DNA of 64,000 bases. Origin: Fistulifera solaris (taxonomy: Eukaryota > Bacillariophyta > Bacillariophyceae > Naviculales > Stauroneidaceae). The notes under the pieces were generated by a model that saw only the letters and a list, made by a program, of their open reading frames with translations, ran no database searches and was not told the DNA's origin. Shown piece by piece: positions 10,428 through 22,407 of the stretch. The position numbers and the translations under genes were made by a program. The number at the start of each line of letters is the position of its first letter. The first letter of the stretch is position 1. The stretch spans positions 1 through 64,000 of the forward strand of contig AP026158.1 in NCBI GenBank assembly GCA_030295235.1, in the 5' to 3' direction.

Positions 10428-13051
10428 ATGATGTGCACAAAAATTTTGGTGCTACTTATATACTTACCATCAATACTGGTAGCGGAGCCTTCTGGCGCTT
10501 TTATTCAGCCGAGGTCGAGATTCAAAGGGCCGGCGTTGTCAATTAGATCAAATCTTTCCAGATTCACGACAGCACAAGCCGCAGTGGCAAATGATAGAGA
10601 GACTTATGCAGAGGAATTGAAACGAAAAGCTGCTGAGATACGACTTGAGGCAGAAAGCATGGATATGAAATTGACTTTAGAAAAGATTTCGTCTTTAGAG
10701 CGAAAAATTGCAGCGAATAAACAACAAAATGAAATTGAAGAAATGCAAAGACAACTGGAAGCTTTGAGGAGGCGCCTCAACGGCGATTCGAGCGTTAAGA
10801 CGACTACTCTTGAGAAGACGATGAATAAAAGCAAAAGTGACCCAACAAACATTGCTCGACCATCAACTTCTACACCCTCAATAAATGATCGTATCACTCG
10901 TTCTTCGGACATGACGTACGACGATATGCTAAAAGAATGTCCTATTGCTGGTTTTGACGAGGAAGATCTTGCTCTTTACATTCCCGTGTGTCAACGATTG
11001 GAGGAACAGATGCCAAATGCGACAGACGTTACTTTAATGACGGTCTTTCGACAGGAAGAATCCTTGCAAAAGCATTTTCAAGAAAAGGTTACCAAAATGA
11101 TTGCAGAACCATTAGAAGATTTGCAGAAAATGGAGTCATTACGCAGTCAGTACCTGCAGTCGACGAGCCGCCTTGAAAAAGATCAGCTGAAGCGAGAAAT
11201 GAAAGCCCTGGAACGAAAGCAGCAATCCATGATGGCGGGTATTGATGGTGTCTTTTGAACCTTCCTCCTCTCACTCCAGAACGACTGAAGGAACGTTTGA
11301 AGCTATAGAAGCTCTGCCGCGTACACTCAGAGCAGTTTACATGAGTAGGACTGGGTCTACGAATACATCAATGGCAATTTACTTGGACTATTATGACGCC
11401 CAGTTACAATTATTGGAACAAGTTCCTCAAGTTGAAGGGATTGATGTAATGGAAGTCCGCCGTACCGTCGAAACGTTACCATATGCGCTACAAGAATATA
11501 TTGCTGAAAAGGGAGGAGTAGCGGATGAATGGAATATCGATTTGTTGGTTGAGAAGTTGATGGAGAAAGATGAGGACGAGCAACAGCCAGCAAATCAGTG
11601 GGCAAGGGTACAAAATGGTGGTTTTTCCGTGACAGTCGAGCGTGGAGATACAACGGACATTGATTATCTTGATCGATCCCGTTACGTTTCCGAGTTGTAC
11701 CCAGCTTTGGCACGAATGCCGAGCCCTTCTCAAACCGAAGTGGAGGGAATATTGCAACGAGTGGCGCCACTCTTTATGGTTCGATCGAAGCCGGAGAAAG
11801 TCGTTGGTGGCTATTATTTGCGCGGGGAAAACATGATTTCGGATGATGAAAATGGCTTGAAGCTCAGCGAAAAATTGGAAGAGGTGTTTCGTGACACCAG
11901 CATGCAATGTTTTTACATCCAAGATCCGTCGCCTGTCAGTGACGAAAACTTCGAGATGGGTTATCAATATGAATCGGTAATATTTGTCACATCCGGAAAT
12001 TTTTCTGATTTGTACCGTAGCGCCGGAACTGTTGAAAAGGTTGCGCTTGCCACTCTCTCTGTATTCATGGTATGGGTCTTTGCAGTCGCGGGCTGTGAAA
12101 TGCAGCCGATTTTGAGCGAACGGATTGACCAGACGCTCACCGAAGTGAATGCTAACACTGCTGATTTGTCGTGGCTTTTAAATATTCTCAGTCCGACCAT
12201 CATGTCCATGTTTACCATTTATGTATCTCACGAGCTTGGTCATAAGCTTATCGGTTGGAAGGACAACGTAAGTACAACAATAAGATTGGCTATGATTGGG
12301 CATCATCGACAAAACCATTTTCTGAGCCATCGCTACAGTTTCAGGTTGGTCTGCCATCTCCAATCCCGTCTATCCAGCTGGGTATCTTGTCTTCGATTAC
12401 GCCTATCAAATCACCTCCTCCCACGCTGAGATCCATGTTCGACTTCGCTATTGCGGGTCCTCTTTTCGGGCTGCTGGCGTCGTTTGCGTTTTTTCATAAC
12501 TGGACTAACGATGACATCGTCGTCCGTCGATCTTTCTCTATTTCCAGCAGTGCCGGTTTACATGCTAAAGGCCAGTGCTGTATGCGGGGGTTTTACAGAA
12601 TTTTATTTGGGGAATGGAATTCTCGAGGTAGGGCCAACCTTGCCTCTTCATCCATATGCCATTAGCGGCGCCGTTGGGATTCTTGCCAATGCTTTGGCGT
12701 TATTACCATTAGGACGTAAGTACAACGTATTCTTGTATCAGAACATAAATGAGAATGGTCTCACATCTTTGGCTTGCAGATACGGACGGTGGACGCATCG
12801 CTCTAAGTATGTTTGGTAGACGAGGGGCGTTCGTTATCAAGTCTTTCGCTGCGTTGCTCATCTGCCTATCTGGACTCGTAGGACTCGACAACTCACATAT
12901 TCAGTTGACGTATTTGCTGTTTGCAATTATTTGGCAAAGAGAACTGGAAACTCCAGCGCGGAACGAAGTTGCTGAAATAGATATTGTCAGAGGAGCATGC
13001 GGCATTGCAATGGCTTTGCTTGTGTCCCTGATTTTGCTTCCAGCGCAGTAA
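10428..13051 (+). CDS. EGY-like site-2 metalloprotease, plastid (copy A)
   Basis: Membrane M50/S2P protease of the EGY (ethylene-dependent gravitropism-deficient) type, which acts in plastid thylakoid or envelope membranes. A signal peptide with a following SGAFIQP element gives a diatom plastid presequence. Residues ~60-130 are a Glu/Lys/Arg coiled coil, also present in copy B. The zinc motif is SHELGH (near 12230) and the third ligand motif is TDGGRI (near 12785), among several membrane helices. Two introns: 12268-12344 (GTAAGT, splits just after the HExxH helix) and 12716-12779. The frame breaks near 11250-11305 (apparently twice) and in a T6 run at 12489-12494; one T fewer restores FAFFITGL. 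The gene is ~825 residues. It is followed by a decayed DUF285 gene and then by its paralogue. Confidence 0.85.
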
Positions 13052-13189
13052 TTCTGTGGTCAAATAAAGATTCCGCTGTGGCACTAGCATTGCTGCACCA
13101 AATTTTAGACTAGCTAATCTTTGAACTGTGATAGCTAATTGCTTTCATTGGCGAACTCGTCAATAGCAGAGAAGGTTTGGCAGGTAAAA

Positions 13190-14062
13190 GCATATTGGGC
13201 TCACTGGATATACTTCAAGATTTGGATCACTTTGTTGAGGACAACCAGAACCAGCGAAGTCATCCACGGATTCGGAATTCCAATTCCAATAGCACAAGTT
13301 CGCACTAACGATGTCGCACCATTGAACATTCGGGTGGCATTTGCTACTGTTGTAATGTCCCATTCGCTTTGGTTGAAAGATTGGGCGCGAGCAAAGCAGA
13401 AACCCAAATCCTGCAAATTCTCAGCCTTCCAACCTCCGATTTCCTGGTTGAAGTTTGTAGTCAGTTGAAACATATTGCGAAACGACCGAACCCGTTCTAC
13501 ATTCCATTCTCCGATACTTCCATCAAAGGGTGTTGCAGCAAACACGTTGCTCATGTCTGCGACTTGTGATGTGTTTCAACTCGAAACGTCTCCTTCGAAT
13601 GACGAGGCATTGTAAAACAAAGTCGACATGTCCGTTACACGGGAAGTGTCCCAGGGTAAATTCTGGTTTTATGATGTGGCTTGCAGGAACATTGCCTTGA
13701 GACTCGTCACGCTACTTGTTTTCCACAGCAATGGTTGATTGAAGGATGCTGCGTTGGCAAACGCGAACTGCAAACTTGTCGCTCTTGATGTATCCCAACG
13801 ACTAGTATCTGCATTGAAGCGGCTACCACCATAAAAAGCGAAACAAAGATCTTGCACTTGCCACAGGAATATCCGAATCAACCGAAAAGGATGGTCGACG
13901 AATTTTCATAGGTTCGCGCTGATCTTCCGTTCCGCTTTTCATATCACTATTCTCCTCATTAAATCTGCGATGTATAATCTGATCTAACATGCTCAAAAGC
14001 AATGAATCGCAAGGAAAAAGGGACGATTGATACTTCATCCATCTCATCATCGTCATGGTCAA
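13190..14062 (-). pseudogene. DUF285 / BspA-like repeat protein, decayed
   Basis: Minus-strand frame with the ~26-residue DUF285 (surface-protein/BspA-like) repeat, recognised by units such as WDTSRATSLQFAF, WDTSRVTDMSTLF and WNVERVRSFRNMF..FNQEI. In one continuous frame there are a TAA at 13669-13671, where the repeat expects Phe, and a TGA at 13576-13578, where it expects Trp. The N-terminal part (13823-14062) lies in another frame. Because the stops are substitutions and not homopolymer slips, this looks like real decay. DUF285 proteins are expanded in diatoms; their role is unknown, perhaps cell-surface. It sits between two co-directional EGY copies on the opposite strand. Confidence 0.75.
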
Positions 14063-14947
14063 AAATTATAGGAGTATGATTCATGACGCATGACTGAAAT
14101 TCAATCATGGAGAAAAACGGATAAATTTGGACCTATAGTACAATAGGATCCAAGCTGATCCGGTTTGCTTTGCAACTTGAAAGATGATTATGGGGTGCAA
14201 TGGCGACACATGCCACCCATGTGATAATAAGCAATTATCTTACTGTATTGAATTATCAAAATACCGAGCAAAACCTCAAAACCAGCCTTGCATTCGGCTT
14301 TGAATTGTTGCATGAATCAAAACTCTGATTCTTCAAGCTTGTCATTCTTTATTAGACCAACTATGAGGATTGCGTCGAAAGAAATAAGGAACTTGCTCGG
14401 TTTTGAAACGCATAACATTGAGAAGATTTGCAAAATGATTAGACGTACGGTACCTGGTAAGGTTAAGTTTAATAAACTTTTACTTCTCGTGACTAAATTC
14501 AGTCTTGTATAAAGTATCGAGGTGTCACCATCATAATGGATTTTCGAGTAAAGCGAATCGAAAATGCGTTGCACAAGTATTTCGTAGAAGGAAACCGCTT
14601 ATGTTGACTACAGCAGAGATGTCAACAAGAGGAAGAGGCAACATGGTGGATGCATGAAATCAAAAATGATGGAATAATTGTTGCAGCTCATGACTCCAAT
14701 TCAGTCACGTCAATGTACGTTACACGTTACATCTTCACGTTGGTCGATAGTCGATACAAGATACAAGTACTTTCGTCGTCCATCCGTCGTACCGCCACGG
14801 AACCTAACGAACGTGGAGAGTGCGTCGAGAGACGTCATCTTTCGGCGTTTGCTTTTGTCGCTCTTGCAAAAGGCAAACGGAATCCATTTTGCTGCTTTCA
14901 ACTATCGGTTACTATTCATAGTCATAAATAGCCGGTTTAAACAAACA
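14063..14947. other. Intergenic with palindromic repeat ends
   Basis: Holds two copies of a dispersed palindrome, CATGACTGAAATTCAATCATG at 14089-14109 and TCATGACTCCAATTCAGTCA near 14688. Open frames at 14288-14512 and 14317-14574 overlap on opposite strands, have no recognisable domain and are probably chance. Confidence 0.45.
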
Positions 14948-17526
14948 ATGAGGAAAGTTATTTCAGTCGTGTACTCATTTCTACTGTTGCTGCGGTTGCG
15001 GGACAATCACGCCTTTGTCGTGCCCGCTAAAAGATTGACTGTTGCATTTACGAGTTCTACCAGTGGTTTAAGACGAAGCAATCCTACGACCGAACTTTTC
15101 TTTTCGACGAATAATAATAATGATGAGAATAATACAAATAATGATGCCAGTGGTAGCAGCGATGGAAAATTTAATCGATTTAAGAGTCTATTGGGTCGAT
15201 TGCTTGTCAAGGAGACGCCGTCATCCTCCTCGTCTTCGCAGTCGCAGGAAGATACTTCTCGAGATACTTCGCTTCTCGTCGTAGATAAAGGCGAAATAGA
15301 TAACAATGCAAGCAACAAGGAAGATGAGCTAAAATACGAAGCGCTAGAGCCGATGGAACAGGCGAAGAGACTACGCAGTGCAGCCGAAAAAGCTAGACTC
15401 GAAGCTGAACGAATGGACGTCGCTTTGACGCTAGAGAAAATTGCCCGTCTGGAGAAAGAAATGACCAAGCCCAATGCCGAAGTGGACACGCTGCAGCAGC
15501 AGCTCATGGTCTTACAACGCAAGCTCGCACAGTCATCTTCCTCGAGTACCATAAACAACAGTCATACCACGACTACGAATGTTGCCACGAGTACGGAAAC
15601 GACGAAATCCGATGAAAAATTTACCAAGGAGGAGGAGATCCGTGACTTTAGCACCACTGAGCTATCTAAAATTGTCGAGCCCGTCAACGAAGATGATATT
15701 CGAAAGGAAGTTGAAATACTCGAAATGACCCCAAAGTTCATGCTCGAATCTTTGGCAGGAGCGTCTGGAGAAGTACCCGATGAAAACGGTGTTTACAATC
15801 TCACAAGTGTGGCAATGAAACTCGATCAAGTCAGACGATATGATTTTTCAAACAATCCCAAACCTGCGCCGGTTTTTAGTGCAGCGCAAATCAAGGAAAA
15901 GGAAGAAGAATTAAAGAAAGAAGCTATATGGTGGACGATGAGTCCCCTCAAAGCAAAGGCAGGTGGCAATTCTACCAGGTTTGCGCTTCTACTGCTTGAA
16001 TTTGAATACTATACTAGTGATGATATTGTAGATGAGGAGGATGTGGGAGATTTTAATGACAAGCTTACGGAAAACAATGAATGGCTACAACAGTTCAATA
16101 AATCGCGAGTGGACTCGGGCATCGACATGCTGTATCCCGCATGTACACGGCGAAGTGAGATCCCTACTGAAGCGGTGATGGAACGGTTTATGAAGCAGGT
16201 CTTGCCCAAAACAGATTTCGTACCGTCGGGTACCTATCAAAAAGTGGAGAGTGGGTATATCATACGCGGCAGTGCTAAACATGACAATTCGAAAGTAGTG
16301 GAGTCGATTGACCGCGCGTTAGGCCCGCTAGCGGAGAAAATGACCGTTCTTTATACACCAGATTTTACTATTTATACTGATGATGAGATTCCAAGCGAAC
16401 CATTCTTCGATCCGAATTCCCAATCTCCTATGCTGTACGTTATTGGTCCAGAAGCAACTCGCGAATCAAAACCCATTCAGCTAGGTATTACGTCCGCTCT
16501 TGGTCTAGCGACGTCGTGGTATTTGAGTATCTATCCTTTTCTCTTTAATACTGGAATCGCTAAACGTGTCGACGACGATTTGGCACTGGTCGATGCCGGT
16601 TTGCAGCCCGATTTGCTTTGGTTGACGGACCTGAGCGTGCCTTTGTTTGCGTCTTTCATGAGCATTTTACTGGCACACGAAATGGGCCATATCATTGCTG
16701 CTGGTATTCACAAAGTAAGTTGCAAAAGTGTGTTCAAGCGTTCGTTAAGGTACTCGATGTCTAATCCACAGTCCACAGTTCAAATCATCTGTACCAATTT
16801 TTGTCCCATCATTCATAACAGGGGTGACAAGTACCGTTACCACTTTTAAAACACTGCCTCCGACGAAGAATGCCATGTTTGATTTTTGGTCTAGCTGGAC
16901 CTGCTTTGGGAATTTTCGCTAGCGTTGCAGCTCTTGCTGTTGGTAGCCAGCTGACGGTTGCCGGAGACCCAACCAACTTCCCAGCTCTCCCTCTAGATAT
17001 ATTGCGGCAAAGTACGTTAGGAGGGGGTATTATCGATTATTTTCTCGGGGGTGGAGCTTTATATGTTCCTGAAGGTGCCTTGGGTACAAGTGCAGTTGCA
17101 CAAATGACCATTCCTCTCCACCCCATTGCACTCGCAGGATATATAGGACTCATTGTGAATGCTCTGAGTCTTCTTCCGATTGGTAGTGAGTTGCTAATTA
17201 GGTTTGTTACTGCACTTGATGAAAACGATGACTAACTGAAATGCTCTTTCTTCTCATGTAGCAACGGACGGTGGCCGTATTGCTTTGGCCCTGTTTGGTC
17301 GACCATCAAAATTAGCTGTCGGAAACATTACCATGTTCGCCTTGCTCATCGCTGGAGTTCTGGGATCTGATCTTTTTCTTTTCTATTTTGCCTTTTGTTT
17401 GGCTTTCCAAAGCGGCAACGAAGTCCCAGCCCGCAATGAAGTGGAAGGGTAGACTTGCCACGTGTTTTCGCGGCAACCGGAGCATACATTATCGTCCTGC
17501 TAGCATTGATACCCTTTCAAATATAG
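14948..17526 (+). CDS. EGY-like site-2 metalloprotease, plastid (copy B)
   Basis: Paralogue of the gene at 10428, ~811 residues. ATG at 14948 is preferred over the longer frame because it begins a clean signal peptide ending in NHAFVVP, an ASAFAP-like plastid signal. Next come an Asn/Ser-rich stretch, a coiled coil (ARLEAERMDVALTLEKIARL, 15390-15460), a soluble EGY domain and about six membrane helices. Zinc motif HEMGH near 16678; TDGGRI near 17265; a conserved NEVPARNEV C-terminus. Introns 16715-16778 (64 bp) and 17183-17261 (79 bp). An extra T in the run at 16883-16887 breaks GLAGPALG, and a missing G at 17447-17449 breaks the tail; the two compensate. The first intron falls at nearly the same place after HExxH as in copy A, supporting duplication. 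Confidence 0.87.
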
Positions 17527-18438
17527 AGATCAGAATTAAAAAGAAACTGACCCTATCCAGCGTTTTCCTACGTGTCGGTGGCTTATGCCTGCTGTATCCA
17601 CGCCGTTCGCTTTCGCATGTTAGACATCTACGGTTCTGTTTGTGGACAACAGCTTCTCCGTTTGGAATTGTGCCATTTCCGTTCTACTGAAGCTTAGCAT
17701 TTAGCTTTGACGTCGAGCGGCCTTCATTACAAAACCGAACATTCAAAGCAACGAGGATGTTAGGTGGCTACTTTGTACTTAGTAAGCTAGCGGGCAGTGG
17801 GCCACCTAATAAATGGCTTGATGATAGGGGGGTTCGCAATTTACATCCTTCAAGGTGTTCAAATTTTAGCTAAGGGCTACAGTGTACTCCGAGTTATAAG
17901 GTATGTGATTTCAATAGTGAGAGGTCAAAAGTAAAGCTGCGACAAATGACAAATAATGATAGGCTAATTTCTAAGCAGCCACAGTAAAGAACGTTGACGA
18001 AGACAGTTCCACGGACATGTTCTCCATACTGCAGTTGTATCTTGAGTCGTCTTGAGGCCTCGACGACCGACGACCGACGACCGACGCGACGACGACTCTC
18101 CTCCTCCTCGACGATGATGGATGATATTTCATAGTAGTAGTTTACACAAGTTGAACCTATCGGTAAGTTATAAGTTATCCTCTGATTAATACTCCTGAAG
18201 TTGTTGTTCTTGACACCGAACGTAGACAGTGATACATTCTGTACTTCGTTTGGTAAACACATACCACAGGTCACACGTATCATGGAAGGCATTACTGGTA
18301 CCCATCACCATCCCGGCATTCGCCAAACGCGAACAGCCAACTTTCCTTGGTAACGATGTACTCCGTAACAAACCCGAAGACCTCCGTTGCTCTTCATTTG
18401 TCATAGATTCCATAAAACGAGTACATTTCCAAATAATA
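17527..18438. other. Intergenic
   Basis: No gene found. Contains a CGACGACCGACGACC-type simple tandem near 18060-18110 and a run of CTCCTCCTC. The region immediately before 18439 is the presumed promoter of the heat shock factor. Confidence 0.4.
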
Positions 18439-19559
18439 ATGAGCGGAAAAAGAGAATTGGAAAATCGAGACGGCGATGGTATGAAACAGCTTGCTATTCG
18501 CGTTCAGATCGCAATGAAATAAAACTCAAATTGACTCTTTTCTTGTCCTTTCGTCATTTTTCAGGAGCGAATGCTCAAGATCATTTGAAAAGGCGTGTTA
18601 GAGGTCGTTCAGAAGCCTCTCATCCTTCTAAAAAACGAGCAAAAAGTGAGGTACTACCATCAAACACTGGAAAAGATGGCAAGGTAAAAGGCAAGAAGGC
18701 AAAGAATGAATCGAACGGTTTGTTTTTCCCACAGAAACTCATGCAAATAATGGAGCACCGCGAGTATTTAGATGCGATAAAGTGGTCCAGCGATGGATGT
18801 GCATTCGGTATCAATCCAGGACCGTTTACTGAGAAGATAATCGATACATATTTTCAAGGTGGTCTCTTCGAAAGCATGCAGAAGCGACTCTCTAGGTGGG
18901 GTTTTCAGAGAGTTCCGATGCATCTTGAGTTCACGGGAACCTGGATTGCATATCATCATGTGCTCTTTGAGCGAGGAAAACCAGAGCTATTTCAGAACTT
19001 GTTATCTACCGAGATGCTGAAGATAATGGCAAAGAACAAAGAAGAATATGCCTTGGTTCCAGAAAGAAGGACGTCGCATTCGCAAATACCCGGTCGAGAA
19101 GCAGAGGGACCGACTGCGTTGAACGGTGACGATAATGAAGCAACATGTATATTCCCACAAGCAGCTTCTGCTAACAATGTCTGGTCTTTACAGCATCCTC
19201 TTTCAATGAACTTTGTTCATTCGCAAAACCTTTCACGGTTGAACGTTGGTGAGATATCGTCCAACTCGACGGGGTTTTCGCCAGTCAATAGCCATCAGGC
19301 AAACCTTCTTCCTTTTCAACAATCGCAGCTGTCGAGATATTTGCAGCAAGTAAGAAATTTATCAGTTCCCAGGAATGTATCATCGAATCTACTCCTGAAT
19401 TCGTCACGAGTAGATCCTCTGACACGACCATGGGCCGACAACGAAAGAATTTTATCTTTGGTGTCTATTAATCCCTCTAATTCTTTGGATGCGCTTCGCG
19501 TAGCAAGCCTAACGGATGAGCAACTGCTTGTGCTCTATCTCCGTTCCAGACAACTTTAG
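18439..19559 (+). CDS. Heat shock factor-type transcription factor (copy 1)
   Basis: Two exons; ATG at 18439 opens MSGKRELENRDGDG, an 86-bp intron (18479-18564, GTATGA..TTTTCAG) follows and the frame runs on to 19559 (344 residues). A basic, Lys/Arg-rich N-terminus (probable nuclear signal) precedes the HSF DNA-binding domain at 18715-18975: FFPQKLMQIMEH, IKWSSDGCAF, and the recognition helix FESMQKRLSRWGFQRV. The rest has no clear HR-A/B coiled coil and is Ser/Asn/Gln-rich, as is usual for the many divergent diatom HSFs. The last codons reach a convergent gene whose stop lies ~40 bp beyond. It is related to the HSF at 54676, which shares the start MxSGKR and the C-terminal LSDEELIRYLL-like helix. 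Confidence 0.87.
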
Positions 19560-19600
19560 TGATAGTAACTTGTCAAAGACAACCAAATCTTTATTTTTAG

Positions 19601-21958
19601 TTATTGTAGCACGGCGTACACTTCTTTCGCGCAAGCCTTTGCGACATCTCCATGCGGTGAAGCGGCTGGTTCGACCATTGATGCCATGTAGAGACTGTTG
19701 GCTATTGATTTGGCACTCGCATGAGACAACACTAGCGTACCAAGTGACTGAAGTGTCCGTGAAAGTGCTTCTGTTTCGTATTTGCGATTGGTCAAAATGT
19801 CCTTGATAATGGAAATAATGGTATCGCAAATCACAACTGTGGCTTTGTCTGTTTGTCTATCATGAGGTAGCTGCATGGAGAAGACTAAATTGTGCAGCAC
19901 GGTTGCTACCGACAGTCGAACATTCTTATTGTCGGACTGCATGTGTCTTGCAGCGCACGCCAGCAAAAGTTCTCGGTCCAAAGACGACAAACATGCGGGA
20001 TTGGCAGCTAAAACATTTGCCGCCAATCGCAAGGTCAACATCGGAATTGCTACTGCCGCCGGTCCCGATAACGTCCCGAACGATGATTGATCCATCTCAC
20101 ATGCCGCTTTCACTAGAGACGACGCATTGTATCGCGCGCCATCTGGATGTCGTATTGCCATGCGTGCCAGGTCCAAGGCGGGAAAGACCAAGGACGGCGA
20201 CAGAGTTTGTATGCAATGCTGAAGAAATTGCCAATGCTGCGGTGTGATATGACTAACGTGATAGCGCTGTGTGGCGCCCAACAACTGGACAAATGATGCT
20301 AACGTGGATCGATGCGTGTCATCGGACAAAGTTTCTTCCAATTTAGATTGAATTTTCGACAGCGTCGTCGTTGCTGTGGCTGCTGTCAAATCAAATGTTT
20401 TAGCGTGTGCAATGGGGAGATGTTGATAGGATACGAAAGGTGTTCCGGTGGTCGCCCGAGGCAATGTGTTGAAAGCCGGGCCCGCTGAGCCAGCAGAGCC
20501 AATCGTCGGTGGCGCGGTACCCACGCGTTGTTGGATGTAATCCGCAATTTGCGCCAGGTGATATTGAGGCAATTGATGAGCATCCAGAAAGCGTTGTGCT
20601 GCCACGAATGCATTCTCTCCAATATTGTATCCGACACGCAACTGCGCCACACCGCCACCCGTCTGATCGACTTCAATAGGCAAGACGTGATCGTAATGGA
20701 CACCATCAATCACGCCACTACCACTACTATCACTTCCTTGATTACCAACAACCTGTCCGACTTCAATCCAGGTGGAAGAGGCCATACTCCATTGTGCCGC
20801 TATGGCGATGCCATTTTTCTGAAAAACTTGTACTTGTCCTTCCGAAGTGCCTCGATGCTGTGCTTGATGCTCCCATTTCGGCAATTTGGCGATTTCCTCC
20901 GAAGAGGGCCCCGTTTTGGTGTGTGCCTGATTGACTAACCGTCGAAAAGCTTCTTGTTCCGCGACATCTGCAACCCGTTCCGTGGCCCTAGTGAAAACTC
21001 GGAATTGCCCATCATCACAGCACGTGGCGACATCACCATTGGGCAAGTTAACTACATTCCATACCGTTGTAGGATGCAAGATCGTTTGAGGAAGTTGCTC
21101 ATCTTGCAACGACCAAAATACGACGTGCCCATCTTCGGCACTCGCAATACAAGTCGTCGCATCACTGGATGATGTTAGCGAAAGCAACATGGGCGGGTGC
21201 TGCTGTTGTCCTTGCTGCAAAACGAACACCAACGTTCCCGTCGCTTTTCCTGTTTCTAAATTTCTCAGAATGACAGTTCCGTCATTAGAGCATGTCATGA
21301 GTGCCAAGTCATTGCGACAATGGATATTTCGAATCGGACCTTGATGATCGTTTGCGACGGAATGCAACAACTGCACGAGCCCCGTCTCGACATGAACACT
21401 CCAAATGCGGACTTGATAATCTTGGATGGTATTATTGACAGCGATTCCGGCCGATCCTGTGGCAATATTCAATACCTTCGGCTGCGACGAAGGCAAGGCA
21501 ACGACACATGTCGAATTTTCGTGTCCTTCGAGTGTCGCTACTAACACTTTGCGTTGCCAGTCCCACACTTTGACGGTTCCATCCCACGATCCTGATAAGA
21601 GGAAATAATTTTGTTGTGTTTGCGCCCAAGCTAAGGAAGTGACAGGTTTCGTATGCCCCTCTAATGTTCCGAGACATTCGTAGGAATTCGTTGCATCGAA
21701 ATATCGAATGACACTGTCTTTACACGCCGTAACGAGATGTGGGTGCAGAGACGTCACTGCCGTCACAGCATGATTGTGTTGAAAGGAAATTGGCTTTAAA
21801 GTACCCGAAGGTACGTGAAATTCACATAAGGAACCTCCTTGTGTTCCCACAACTATGCGAATGTTGGCGTTGTCGTCGTTCTCAATGACACAAGCCGTAC
21901 GAATCCCTTGATCGTCTAAAGAGGAGAATGTCTGCGATAATTCCCATTCGATTTGCAT
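19601..21958 (-). CDS. PLAA/Doa1 (Ufd3) ubiquitin-binding WD40 protein
   Basis: Uninterrupted frame of 785 residues. Residues 1-310 form WD40 blades (LEGHTKPVTSLAW, GSWDGTVKVWDW, CSNDGTVILRN), 365-490 the PFU ubiquitin-binding domain (EGQVQVFQKNG...QRFLDAHQLPQYHLAQIADYI) and 510-785 the armadillo-like PUL domain that binds Cdc48/p97. This is the full Doa1/Ufd3/PLAA architecture, at the family's usual length (yeast 715, human 795). It is expected to work with Cdc48 in ubiquitin recycling and in endolysosomal and mitochondrial protein turnover. Upstream is a divergent gene at 22408, so the ~450 bp between may be a shared promoter region. Confidence 0.95.
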   Translation of the reverse strand: MQIEWELSQTFSSLDDQGIRTACVIENDDNANIRIVVGTQGGSLCEFHVPSGTLKPISFQHNHAVTAVTSLHPHLVTACKDSVIRYFDATNSYECLGTLEGHTKPVTSLAWAQTQQNYFLLSGSWDGTVKVWDWQRKVLVATLEGHENSTCVVALPSSQPKVLNIATGSAGIAVNNTIQDYQVRIWSVHVETGLVQLLHSVANDHQGPIRNIHCRNDLALMTCSNDGTVILRNLETGKATGTLVFVLQQGQQQHPPMLLSLTSSSDATTCIASAEDGHVVFWSLQDEQLPQTILHPTTVWNVVNLPNGDVATCCDDGQFRVFTRATERVADVAEQEAFRRLVNQAHTKTGPSSEEIAKLPKWEHQAQHRGTSEGQVQVFQKNGIAIAAQWSMASSTWIEVGQVVGNQGSDSSGSGVIDGVHYDHVLPIEVDQTGGGVAQLRVGYNIGENAFVAAQRFLDAHQLPQYHLAQIADYIQQRVGTAPPTIGSAGSAGPAFNTLPRATTGTPFVSYQHLPIAHAKTFDLTAATATTTLSKIQSKLEETLSDDTHRSTLASFVQLLGATQRYHVSHITPQHWQFLQHCIQTLSPSLVFPALDLARMAIRHPDGARYNASSLVKAACEMDQSSFGTLSGPAAVAIPMLTLRLAANVLAANPACLSSLDRELLLACAARHMQSDNKNVRLSVATVLHNLVFSMQLPHDRQTDKATVVICDTIISIIKDILTNRKYETEALSRTLQSLGTLVLSHASAKSIANSLYMASMVEPAASPHGDVAKACAKEVYAVLQ

Positions 21959-22407
21959 CTTTGCTCATGCAATTAGTCGCAGAGAGTAAAAGCGAATCGA
22001 ATGATGTTCAAAAGGACAAGTAAAAGACATTGACGTTTAGCAATAACAAAACTACTTTGAAATGGAGGAACGCGAGACGCGAGACGCGAGACGCGAAGAG
22101 ACGATGGTTGGCGAAGCAATTCGAATTATTTCGATGTCACAGCATGTTTCCGATCAGATATACAGTACGTCATCGTTGACGCGAGTTCCAGGACTGCGGA
22201 ATGTGAGTCGTCGGTCGTCACTTCTACAACATACCCGCGTAATACTGCGTTTCATTATTTCGGGTCATTGCGATCTTTCATCCTATTCATCATTCATCAT
22301 TGACCATCATTATCTATCTCCTTAAACAGTTGATCACTGATCACTCAATAGTATAGCATCTTCAACATTTCTTCTCCTGTTGACCCTCCTCCGCTGCAAC
22401 TAACAGC
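21959..22407. other. Divergent intergenic region
   Basis: Separates PLAA (minus) from a small plus-strand gene. Contains a 9-bp tandem repeat, GCGAGACGC, about three times at 22068-22095, and TCATTCATCATTGA-type AT-rich repeats near 22285. A short open frame at 22062-22325 has no recognisable feature. Confidence 0.4.
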
